From: Nemertoderma westbladi | Taxonomy: Eukaryota; Xenacoelomorpha; Nemertodermatida; Nemertodermatidae | Direction of reading: 5' to 3' | Assembly: GCA_032718475.1 (NCBI GenBank) | Contig: JAUCBJ010000011.1 | Location: forward strand, 1 to 64,000 | Length of the DNA stretch: 64,000 nt | Shown: positions 44,728 through 54,748 of the stretch, in pieces | Layout of the letters: each line of letters begins with the position of its first letter | How positions within the stretch are numbered: the stretch's first letter is position 1 | Position numbers and translations under genes: made by a program | The notes under the pieces: model-generated | The model's input: only the letters and a program-made list of their open reading frames with translations | Databases searched by the model: none | What the model was told of the DNA's origin: nothing

Positions 44728-45414
44728 TTACTAAGGGCAGCCCTAAACATCAGCTCGGGACAACCCGGGTCTATGGTTACAATACCACTGTATCAACCAC
44801 CCTCCGTGAACGCAGATTAAGATTCAGTGGGCACATCTGGAGAAGTAGAGACGAGGCCATACCACCAGCCGGTTGCACCAAGCTCCACTAACTACTTAGT
44901 GCCACTAACCGCTTAGGGTGGTGATAGTGGCACTAACTTCTCACTAACACTTACGTTAGTGCCAGTTTACCCACTACCTGACCACACTAAGCTGAATTAT
45001 AGTACTGTAGGCCTACTAATTGATGGTCCCGCGTTCGTTTTAAATACAGTATATAGTATAAATATGAATAATCCGCCGACGGCAACCTTTAAGCTAGATA
45101 ATGAAACCCAGAAGATTAGCGACCGGAATATTCCGACATGTTGAATTCCGGCCGGAATTAAAATATCGATTCCGGGACATCCCAACACTACAGCACTAAG
45201 CGTTTAGTGGAGCTTGGTGCAACCGGCTGCAGATCTACTTTTCTGGCAACCAACTCATGGAAAGTGTAGTCGTGCACAACCGGCTATAACATATATATAC
45301 CAGCTTGAAAGGGATACTGAACTTGGGAGAAACGAAATTGCGACAACTATGGAGAATCGGGAAGCCTGGAAGGATCTCATTTCCACTGTCCGAACACGCT
45401 CGACCTTGTTCTAG
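44728..45414 (+). pseudogene. Decayed LINE reverse transcriptase C-terminus, split by a MITE
   Basis: Left part: LLRAALNIS at 44728, then after a frameshift LRERRLRFSGHIWRSRDEAIP up to about 44870. Right part: DLLFWQPTHGKCSRAQP, TYIYQLERDTEL and REAWKDLI (45,229-45,414). This is the same C-terminal region as in the truncated reverse transcriptase ending at 29570, but a different copy. The 350 bp between the parts is an inverted-repeat element (44873-45222). Confidence 0.75.
44873..45222. mobile_element. MITE, ~350 bp, 29 bp inverted repeats, inserted in the dead reverse transcriptase
   Basis: Left end TTGCACCAAGCTCCACTAA and right end TTAGTGGAGCTTGGTGCAA are perfect inverted copies (19 bp, extending to 29 with a few mismatches). 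CCGG lies outside both ends, which could be a 4 bp target duplication. Because CCGG is itself a palindrome the repeats could also be read as extending outward (CAGCCGG), so the exact edges are uncertain. Confidence 0.8.
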
Positions 45415-45572
45415 TACTAGTGAATCATTTATATCTCTCGCGAGTTTACTTTATTACTTTTTCGCGAGATTAATTAATTAATACCTTACCGATACTAAGT
45501 GTGCCACTTTAGGGGTTCCGCACATATCGAACGAGCCTTCTTACCAATAAATATCGAGTTTTATATGTTTAA

Positions 45573-45578
45573 TTTATT
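45573..45578 (-). promoter_or_regulatory. Possible poly(A) signal AATAAA of the YIPF gene
   Basis: AATAAA on the minus strand begins two bases after the TAA stop of the YIPF frame, implying a very short 3' untranslated region if used. Confidence 0.4.
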
Positions 45579-45580
45579 AA

Positions 45581-46543
45581 TTATACAGCCGGCCCTCCTG
45601 TAGTCGTTGATACGACTACGGGGATTGTTGTGTTTGTTACAAGTGAAGGAGTGGTGTTACTGGAGGGCGTGGGTTCGACACTGCTCGAGATATTGTTAAA
45701 GAAATACAAGAGAAACCCGAATGCGAGACCGGTGTGAAGGATAACTACGAGCGAGAGAGTGGCGAAGGTGAGTCGCTTAGGTCCGTCGGAGAGACCAGAG
45801 TAAAGAGTTCGGAGGAGAACAGAGAGAGAAAGAACAAGTGCGGTTAGTAGGAGAACCCACTGTAGACCGACCAAAGGGATAGACCAGAGGAGCGAGACAG
45901 GGATGTATATAGCGAGACTGTAGCCATAGATACAGAGGCATTCCACAAAGGATATATCGGAGCTGAGTAGACCAAGTTTAGCGCGCCGGTAATGGAACAC
46001 GGAGTAAACTAAAGTCGGGGCGACTATTATATAGACTAGGAGGGCAACCCCGGCAAGGAGAACCTTGTGGAAATCGTAGGACCAAATCAACTCTGGCTTA
46101 CCCGCGTTGGCGAAGTAATCCGTTATGTTTCCGGATATTGCGATGGAGAATATAAGAGTTATAGTGACCCAGAATGGGCCGTATAGATCGGGGTTGGGAC
46201 GGAGACAGTGGGTGAGGAAGTTCTTGTTCGGATGGAAAATAAATGACCAGAGTAGTCGAGATAGAACCTCTGATGTGTCGACGTCGAATAGTTTCTGGTA
46301 GAACTCGAACTTCCAGAACTTTGGCCGACTGGGTTCCGCGGGGTCGTCCGTAGGAAGTAGTTGGTCCTTGTCGTCGGCGTTGTCGGCATCGTCGTCGTCG
46401 TCGTCCAACGCGCTCGGTGGCGCCGGGAATCGGTGCGTCCGGGATCCATCGTCCCGCTCCGCCGCGTCGTGTAAAAAATCCACGAATTTGTTCTCGACAG
46501 CAGGTTCGTCCCCCGGTGATAATTCGCCTTTAATGTTAGACAT
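45581..46543 (-). CDS. yipf1: Yip1-domain Golgi membrane protein (YIPF1/YIPF2 type)
   Basis: An intact 320-codon single-exon frame from the ATG at 46543. The N-terminal ~85 residues are cytosolic, acidic and disordered (a run of Asp). The Yip1 domain follows: FWKFEFYQKLFDVDTSEV, then NPDLYGPFW, the hallmark before the first membrane helix, then SISGN-type sequence (AISGNITDYF) and CIYGYSLAIYIPVSLLW, the second hallmark. About five membrane helices lie between residues 120 and 280. The C-terminal tail is Ser/Thr-rich with NTT sites. YIPF1/2 proteins sit in Golgi membranes and bind Rab GTPases in vesicle traffic. Human YIPF1 is 306 residues, so the length fits. The human genes have about ten exons; here there is none to splice. 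Confidence 0.95.
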   Translation of the reverse strand: MSNIKGELSPGDEPAVENKFVDFLHDAAERDDGSRTHRFPAPPSALDDDDDDADNADDKDQLLPTDDPAEPSRPKFWKFEFYQKLFDVDTSEVLSRLLWSFIFHPNKNFLTHCLRPNPDLYGPFWVTITLIFSIAISGNITDYFANAGKPELIWSYDFHKVLLAGVALLVYIIVAPTLVYSVFHYRRAKLGLLSSDISFVECLCIYGYSLAIYIPVSLLWSIPLVGLQWVLLLTALVLSLSVLLRTLYSGLSDGPKRLTFATLSLVVILHTGLAFGFLLYFFNNISSSVEPTPSSNTTPSLVTNTTIPVVVSTTTGGPAV

Positions 46544-46719
46544 GCTAATCCAGTAGGCTAATCAACTACCGGTACCGGTTATCTGGTAATGGCAGAATGG
46601 GAAAAGTAAATCAATGCTGGTGTTCAACTGTAATACCCAGCTACCACCACAGTACCGTACTTCAGTACTTCTGTAGTACAGTAGTAGGTAGGCGAACACA
46701 GCAGCAATTAAAATGGATT

Positions 46720-46727
46720 GTAATTAG
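46720..46727. repeat. 8 bp target duplication GTAATTAG, left
   Basis: Repeated at 47609-47616. Confidence 0.85.
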
Positions 46728-47608
46728 TAGGGTTCGATCGGTGCCAAAATTTTGCCGGTGCCGGTGCCGGTGCCGGTGTCACATTGTAAATGCCGGTGCA
46801 GGTGCCGGTGCCGGTGTTTTTAAATGTTGGGCAAATTTGGCGTAATTCTATTTGAAAACGAAATAATATAAATTTTTGTGTAATCTATGTCTATTACATT
46901 AGGCCACACGCACACCTAACAGCCTAACCCTGTCACCTAATGAAATGCAGAAATGAGGCAGTGATGCAGTAAAGTACCACAGTCACAGATTGACAGAAGG
47001 TACAGTAGCTCAGTAGCTGGCCGACTATGTACTGTACTGAGCAATTTCTGAATTAATATTGTAATAGCTTAACCCAGCTGCCCAGCACACGGGTACAGCA
47101 GCAGAGCAACAAGTACGTACAATTCTACAATACTGTAAAATTATGATGTCACGCATTTATATAAAATGGTTTAGCTTTACAATAAAATGAATATAAAAGT
47201 TTAAATAAAACGATTGCATTAAAATTATATGTGTACAGTTACAGTAGGCCTACAGTATTTATATACGGGTATTACATAAAATACAGAAATAAGTAAGGCG
47301 CTAAGTACACTGTTTACACTAAGTAAGGCGTTATGATTCTGGGCTACCCTACCACTAGTCAAGTAACTAGACTGCTAGACCAGTAGACAGACAGTCAAAC
47401 AGCTATCTGGCTATAGCCTTGTAGCTGACTGATAGCTTAGCCAGGCTGTCTGCAGTACCGGTACTGCAGTAGGCTTCAATTTTAACAGCAGCCAATCATT
47501 TTAAAAAACACCGGCACCGGCAATGTTTTTGCCGGTGCAGGTGCCGGTGCCGGTGGTGCCAAACACCGGCAATACCGGTGCCGGTGCCGGTGCACCGATC
47601 GAACCCTA
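46728..47608. mobile_element. Non-autonomous hAT-like element, 881 bp, with GCCGGT subterminal repeats
   Basis: Ends TAGGGTTCGATCGGTGC and its reverse complement, flanked by GTAATTAG on both sides. Just inside both ends are runs of GCCGGT (46,753-46,820 and 47,505-47,592), in opposite orientations. Arrays of short subterminal motifs are typical binding sites of hAT transposases. No coding sequence. Confidence 0.88.
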
Positions 47609-47616
47609 GTAATTAG
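47609..47616. repeat. 8 bp target duplication GTAATTAG, right
   Basis: Matches 46720-46727. Confidence 0.85.
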
Positions 47617-47955
47617 TGATTAGCCAAGGACAGCTCTACTACTCAGCTACTAGAGCTGTCCTTGGAATTAGCAGATACACAATTCATCTCCTTCCAGAAT
47701 CTATAAAATGTCAAAGTAGATGGTACGGAGCCGACATTTGGAAAAAATATTTTTTCGTAAGTTTTGCGTACAAAACTATTTGTAACTAATTTAACTATAT
47801 TTTGGCAAAAAAAGTGAACTGAAAAAAGTGTGTTATTTTTGTGGATATTTATTATTTGGCGATCGTTTGACAATTAAGAAAGCAAGACGAAAAAATGTAA
47901 CATTTTGCCGCCACTTACTGTTAGTAGGCTACATCGTTTTATTCTTATAAATGTA
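47617..47955. other. Unassigned AT-rich spacer
   Basis: No gene supported between the hAT-like element and the tandem array. Confidence 0.45.
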
Positions 47956-50900
47956 AGCCCCCCCCCCCCCCCCCCCTCACACGGAGCACCTTATTTCTGC
48001 AACTTGTTTCTGAAACTTGTTTCTGTGTGTGAGGGAGTCCAGCAACAAGTTTCTGCAACTTGTTTCTGCAACTTGTTTCTGTGTGTGAGGGAGTCCAGCA
48101 ACAAGTTTCTGCAACTTGTTTCCGCAACTTGTTTCTGTGTGTGAGTGTGAGGGAGTCCAGATAATTTGAGTGATGTGATATTATATATAAATGACTGGAC
48201 ATGTTAGCTATTTATTTTGAAATAATTGTTATTTTCTTCAGCAACAAGTTTCTGTGTGTGAGGGGGGCCAGCAACAAGTTTCAGAAACAAGTTTCGGAAA
48301 CAAGTTGCTGAAACAAGTTGCAGCAACAATTTTCTGTGTGTGAGGGGGTCCAGCAACAAGTTTATGTGTGTGAGGGGGTCCAGCAACAAGTTTCTGTGTG
48401 TGAGGGGGTCCAGCAACAAGTTTCTGTGTGTGAGGGGGTCCAGCAACAAGTTTCTGTGTGTGAGGGGGTCCAACAACAAGTTTCTGTGTGTGAGGGAGTC
48501 CAGCAACAAGTTTCTGTGTGTGAGGGGGTCCAGCAACAAGTTTGTATGTGAGGGGGTCCAGCAACAAGTTTCTGTGTGTGAGGGGGTCCAGCAACAAGTT
48601 TCTGTGTGTGAGGGGGTCCAGCAACAAGTGTCTGTGTGTGAGGGGGTCCAGCAACAAGTTTCTGTGTGTGGGGGGGTCCAGCAACAAGTTTCTGTGTGTG
48701 AGGGGGTCCGGTCCAGTAACAAGTTTCTGTGTGTGAGGGGGTCCAGCAACAAGTTTCTGTGTGTGATGGGGTCCAGCAACAAGTTTCTGTGTGTGAGGGG
48801 GTCCAGCAACAAGTTTCTGTGTGTGAGGGGGTCCAGCAACAAGTTTCTGTGTTTGAGGGGGTCCAGCAACAAGTTTCTGTGTGTGAGGGGGTCCAGCAAC
48901 AAGTTTCTGTGTGTGAGGGGGTCCAGCAACAAGTTTCTGTGTGTGAGGGGGTCCAGCAACAAGTTTCTGTGTGTGAGGGGGTCCAGCAACAAGTTTCTGT
49001 GTGTGAGGGGGTCCAGCAACAAGTTTCTGTGTGTGAGGGGTCCAGCAACAAGTTTCTGTGTGTGAGGGGGTCCAGCAACAAGTTTCTGTGTGTGAGGGGG
49101 TCCAGCAACAAGTTTCTGTGTGTGTGGGGGGGGGGGGCGGTCCAGCAACAAGTTTCTGTGTGTGAGGGGGTCCAGCAACAAGTTTCTGTGTGTGAGGGGG
49201 TCCAGCAACAAGTTTATGTGTGTGAGGGGGTCCAGCAACAAGTTTCTGTGTGTGAGGGGGTCCAGCAACAAGTTTCTGTGTGTGAGGGGGTCCAGCAACA
49301 AGTTTCTGTGTGTGAGGGGGTCCAGCAACAAGTTTCTGTGTGTGAGGGGGTCCAGCAACAAGTTTCTGTGTGCGAGGGGTCCAGCAACAAGTTTCTGTGT
49401 GTGAGGGGGTCCAGCAACAAGTTTCTGTGTGCGAAGGGGTCCAGCAACAAGTTTCTGTGTGTGAGGGGGTCCAGCAACAAGTTTCTGTGTGTGAGGGGGT
49501 CCATTTATTTTGAAATAATTGTTATTTTCTTCAGCAACAAGTTTCTGTGTGTGAGGGGGGCCAGCAACAAGTTTCTGTGTGTGAGGGGGTCCAGCAACAA
49601 GTTTCTGTGTGTGAGGGGGTCCAGCGACAAGTTTCTGTGTGTGAGGGGGTCCATTTATTTTGAAATAATTGTTATTTTCTTCAGCAACAAGTTTCTGTGT
49701 GTGAGGGGGGCCAGCAACAAGTTTCTGTGTGTGAGGGAGGTCCAGCAACAAGTTTCTGTGTGTGAGGGGGTCCAGCAACAAGTTTCTGTGTGTGAGGGGG
49801 TCCAGCAACAAGTTTCTGTGTGTGAGGGGGTCCAGCAACAAGTTTCTGTGTGTGAGGGGGTCCAGCAACAAGTTTCTGTGTGTGAGGGGGGCCAGCAACA
49901 AGTTTCTGTGTGTGAGGGGGTCCAGCAACAAGTTTCTGTGTGTGAGGGGGTCCAGCAACAAGTTTCTGTGTGTGAGGGGGTCCAGCGACAAGTTTCTGTG
50001 TGTGAGGGGGTCCATTTATTTTGAAATAATTGTTATTTTCTTCAGCAACAAGTTTCTGTGTGTGAGGGGGGCCAGCAACAAGTTTCTGTGTGTGAGGGGG
50101 TCCAGCAACAAGTTTCTGTGTGTGAGGGGGTCCAGCGACAAGTTTCTGTGTGTGAGGGGGTCCATTTATTTTGAAATAATTGTTATTTTCTTCAGCAACA
50201 AGTTTCTGTGTGTGAGGGGGGCCAGCAACAAGTTTCTGTGTGTGAGGGGGTCCAGCAACAAGTTTCTGTGTGTGAGGGGGTCCAGCAACAAGTTTCTGTG
50301 TGTGAGGGGGTCCAGCAACAAGTTTCTGTGTGTGAGGGGGTCCAGCAACAAGTTTCTGTGTGTGAGGGGGTCCAGCAACAAGTTTCTGTGTGTGAGGGGG
50401 TCCAGCAACAAGTTTCTGTGTGTGGGGGGTCCAGCAACAAGTTTCTGTGTGTGAGGGGGTCCAGCAACAAGTTTCTGTGTGTGAGGGGGTCCAGCAACAA
50501 GTTTCTGTGTGTGAGGGGGTCCAGCAACAAGTTTCTGTGTGTGAGGGGGTCCAGCAACAAGTTTCTGTGTGTGAGGGGGTCCAGCAACAAGTTTCTGTGT
50601 GTGAGGGGGTCCAGCAACAAGTGTCTGTGTGTGAGGGGGTCCAGCAACAAGTTTCTGTGTGTGGGGGGGTCCAGCAACAAGTTTCTGTGTGTGAGGGGGT
50701 CCGGTCCAGTAACAAGTTTCTGTGTGTGAGGGGGTCCAGCAACAAGTTTCTGTGTGTGAGGGGGTCCAGCAACAAGTTTCTGTGTGTGGGGGGGTCCAGC
50801 AACAAGTTTCTGTGTGTGAGGGGGTCCGGTCCAGTAACAAGTTTCTGTGTGTGAGGGGGTCCAGCAACAAGTTTCTGTGTGTGAGGGGGTCCAGCAACAA

Positions 50901-53900
50901 GTTTCTGTGTGTGAGGGGGTCCAGCAACAAGTTTCTGTGTGTGAGGGGGTCCAACAACAAGTTTCTGTGTGTGAGGGAGTCCAGCAACAAGTTTCTGTGT
51001 GTGAGGGGGTCCAGCAACAAGTTTGTGTGTGAGGGGGTCCAGCAACAAGTTTCTGTGTGTGAGGGGGTCCAGCAACAAGTTTCTGTGTGTGAGGGGGTCC
51101 AGCAACAAGTGTCTGTGTGTTTGAGGGGGTCCAGCAACAAGTTTCTGTGTGTGAGGGGGTCCAGCAACAAGTTTATGTGTGTGAGGGGGTCCAGCAACAA
51201 GTTTCTGTGTGTGAGGGGGTCCAGCAACAAGTTTCTGTGTGTGAGGGGGTCCAGCAACAAGTTTCTGTGTGTGAGGGGGTCCAGCAACAAGTTTCTGTGT
51301 GTGAGGGGGTCCAGCAACAAGTTTCTGTGTGCGAGGGGTCCAGCAACAAGTTTCTGTGTGTGAGGGGGTCCAGCAACAAGTTTCTGTGTGCGAAGGGGTC
51401 CAGCAACAAGTTTCTGTGTGTGAGGGGGTCCAGCAACAAGTTTCTGTGTGTGAGGGGGTCCATTTATTTTGAAATAATTGTTATTTTCTTCAGCAACAAG
51501 TTTCTGTGTGTGAGGGGGGCCAGCAACAAGTTTCTGTGTGTGAGGGGGTCCAGCAACAAGTTTCTGTGTGTGAGGGGGTCCAGCGACAAGTTTCTGTGTG
51601 TGAGGGGGTCCATTTATTTTGAAATAATTGTTATTTTCTTCAGCAACAAGTTTCTGTGTGTGAGGGGGGCCAGCAACAAGTTTCTGTGTGTGAGGGAGGT
51701 CCAGCAACAAGTTTCTGTGTGTGAGGGGGTCCAGCAACAAGTTTCTGTGTGTGAGGGGGTCCAGCAACAAGTTTCTGTGTGTGAGGGGGTCCAGCAACAA
51801 GTTTCTGTGTGTGAGGGGGTCCAGCAACAAGTTTCTGTGTGTGAGGGGGGCCAGCAACAAGTTTCTGTGTGTGAGGGGGTCCAGCAACAAGTTTCTGTGT
51901 GTGAGGGGGTCCAGCAACAAGTTTCTGTGTGTGAGGGGGTCCAGCGACAAGTTTCTGTGTGTGAGGGGGTCCATTTATTTTGAAATAATTGTTATTTTCT
52001 TCAGCAACAAGTTTCTGTGTGTGAGGGGGGCCAGCAACAAGTTTCTGTGTGTGAGGGGGTCCAGCAACAAGTTTCTGTGTGTGAGGGGGTCCAGCGACAA
52101 GTTTCTGTGTGTGAGGGGGTCCATTTATTTTGAAATAATTGTTATTTTCTTCAGCAACAAGTTTCTGTGTGTGAGGGGGGCCAGCAACAAGTTTCTGTGT
52201 GTGAGGGGGTCCAGCAACAAGTTTCTGTGTGTGAGGGGGTCCAGCAACAAGTTTCTGTGTGTGAGGGGGTCCAGCAACAAGTTTCTGTGTGTGAGGGGGT
52301 CCAGCAACAAGTTTCTGTGTGTGAGGGGGTCCAGCAACAAGTTTCTGTGTGTGAGGGGGTCCAGCAACAAGTTTCTGTGTGTGGGGGGTCCAGCAACAAG
52401 TTTCTGTGTGTGAGGGGGTCCAGCAACAAGTTTCTGTGTGTGAGGGGGTCCAGCAACAAGTTTCTGTGTGTGAGGGGGTCCAGCAACAAGTTTCTGTGTG
52501 TGAGGGGGTCCAGCAACAAGTTTCTGTGTGTGAGGGGGTCCAGCAACAAGTTTCTGTGTGTGAGGGGGTCCAGCAACAAGTGTCTGTGTGTGAGGGGGTC
52601 CAGCAACAAGTTTCTGTGTGTGGGGGGGTCCAGCAACAAGTTTCTGTGTGTGAGGGGGTCCGGTCCAGTAACAAGTTTCTGTGTGTGAGGGGGTCCAGCA
52701 ACAAGTTTCTGTGTGTGAGGGGGTCCAGCAACAAGTTTATGTGTGTGGGGGGGTCCAGCAACAAGTTTCTGTGTGTGAGGGGGTCCGGTCCAGTAACAAG
52801 TTTCTGTGTGTGAGGGGGTCCAGCAACAAGTTTCTGTGTGTGAGGGGGTCCAGCAACAAGTTTCTGTGTGTGAGGGGGTCCAGCAACAAGTTTCTGTGTG
52901 TGAGGGGGTCCAACAACAAGTTTCTGTGTGTGAGGGAGTCCAGCAACAAGTTTCTGTGTGTGAGGGGGTCCAGCAACAAGTTTGTGTGTGAGGGGGTCCA
53001 GCAACAAGTTTCTGTGTGTGAGGGGGTCCAGCAACAAGTTTCTGTGTGTGAGGGGGTCCAGCAACAAGTGTCTGTGTGTTTGAGGGGGTCCAGCAACAAG
53101 TTTCTGTGTGTGGGGGGGTCCAGCAACAAGTTTCTGTGTGTGAGGGGGTCCGGTCCAGTAACACGTTTCTGTGTGTGAGGGGGTCCAGCAACAAGTTTCT
53201 GTGTGTGAGGGGGTCCAGCAACAAGTTTCTGTGTGTGAGGGGGTCCAGCAACAAGTTTCTGTGTGTGAGGGGGTCCAGCAACAAGTTTCTGTGTGTGAGG
53301 GGGTCCGGTCCAGTAACAAATTTCTGTGTGTGAGGGGGTCCAGCAACAAGTTTCTGTGTGTGAGGGGGTCCAGCAACAAGTTTCTGTGTGTGAGGGGGTC
53401 CAGCAACAAGTTTCTGTGTGTGAGGGGGTCCAGCAACAAGTTTCTGTGTGTGAGGGGGTCCAGCAACAAGTTTCTGTGTGTGAGGGGGTCCAGCAACAAG
53501 TTTCTGTGTGTGAGGGGGTCCAGCAACAAGTTTCTGTGTGTGGGGGGTCCAGCAACAAGTTTCTGTGTGTGAGGGGGTCCAGCAACAAGTTTCTGTGTGT
53601 GAGGGGGTCCAGCAACAAGTTTCTGTGTGTGAGGGGGTCCAGCAACAAGTTTCTGTGTGTGAGGGGGTCCAGCAACAAGTTTCTGTGTGTGAGGGGGTCC
53701 AGCAACAAGTTTCTGTGTGTGAGGGGGTCCAGCAACAAGTGTCTGTGTGTGAGGGGGTCCAGCAACAAGTTTCTGTGTGTGGGGGGGTCCAGCAACAAGT
53801 TTCTGTGTGTGAGGGGGTCCGGTCCAGTAACAAGTTTCTGTGTGTGAGGGGGTCCAGCAACAAGTTTCTGTGTGTGAGGGGGTCCAGCAACAAGTTTCTG

Positions 53901-54748
53901 TGTGTGGGGGGGTCCAGCAACAAGTTTCTGTGTGTGAGGGGGTCCGGTCCAGTAACAAGTTTCTGTGTGTGAGGGGGTCCAGCAACAAGTTTCTGTGTGT
54001 GAGGGGGTCCAGCAACAAGTTTCTGTGTGTGAGGGGGTCCAGCAACAAGTTTCTGTGTGTGAGGGGGTCCAACAACAAGTTTCTGTGTGTGAGGGAGTCC
54101 AGCAACAAGTTTCTGTGTGTGAGGGGGTCCAGCAACAAGTTTGTGTGTGAGGGGGTCCAGCAACAAGTTTCTGTGTGTGAGGGGGTCCAGCAACAAGTTT
54201 CTGTGTGTGAGGGGGTCCAGCAACAAGTGTCTGTGTGTTTGAGGGGGTCCAGCAACAAGTTTCTGTGTGTGGGGGGGTCCAGCAACAAGTTTCTGTGTAT
54301 GAGGGGGTCCGGTCCAGTAACACGTTTCTGTGTGTGAGGGGGTCCAGCAACAAGTTTCTGTGTGTGAGGGGGTCCAGCAACAAGTTTCTGTGTGTGAGGG
54401 GGTCCAGCAACAAGTTTCTGTGTGTGAGGGGGTCCAGCAACAAGTTTCTGTGTGTGAGGGGGTCCAGCAACAAGTTTCTGTGTGTGAGGGGGTCCAGCAA
54501 CAAGTTTCTGTGTGTGGGGGGTCCAGCAACAAGTTTCTGTGTGTGAGGGGGTCCAGCAACAAGTTTCTGTGTGTGAGGGGGTCCAGCAACAAGTTTCTGT
54601 GTGTGAGGGGGTCCAGCAACAAGTTTCTGTGTGTGAGGGGGTCCAACAATAAGTTTCTGTGTGTGAGGGGGTCCAGCAACAAGTTTCTGTGTGTGAGGGG
54701 GTCCAGCAACAAGTTGCAGAAACAAGTTGCTCCGTGTGAGGGGGGCCT
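47956..54748. repeat. Giant minisatellite, 30 bp unit, ~200 copies, inside inverted ends
   Basis: From 48,241 to 54,717 the DNA is a 30 bp unit built of CAGCAACAAGTTTCTG followed by TGTGTGAGGGGGTC. The outer ends are inverted to each other: C-run, then CTCACACGGAGCA and TTTCTGCAACTTG on the left, against CAAGTTGCAGAAAC, TGCTCCGTGTGAG and a G-run on the right. So the array appears to have grown inside, and from, a small inverted-repeat element; the unit itself resembles the terminus. Nine copies of a ~30 bp AT-rich spacer (TTTATTTTGAAATAATTGTT) interrupt it. Long frames in both directions (up to 882 codons) result from a repeat length divisible by three and are not genes. Confidence 0.95.

Noticed and set aside
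48241-54717. CRISPR-like array
   Set aside because: The units are head-to-tail with no unique spacers, and the genome is animal.
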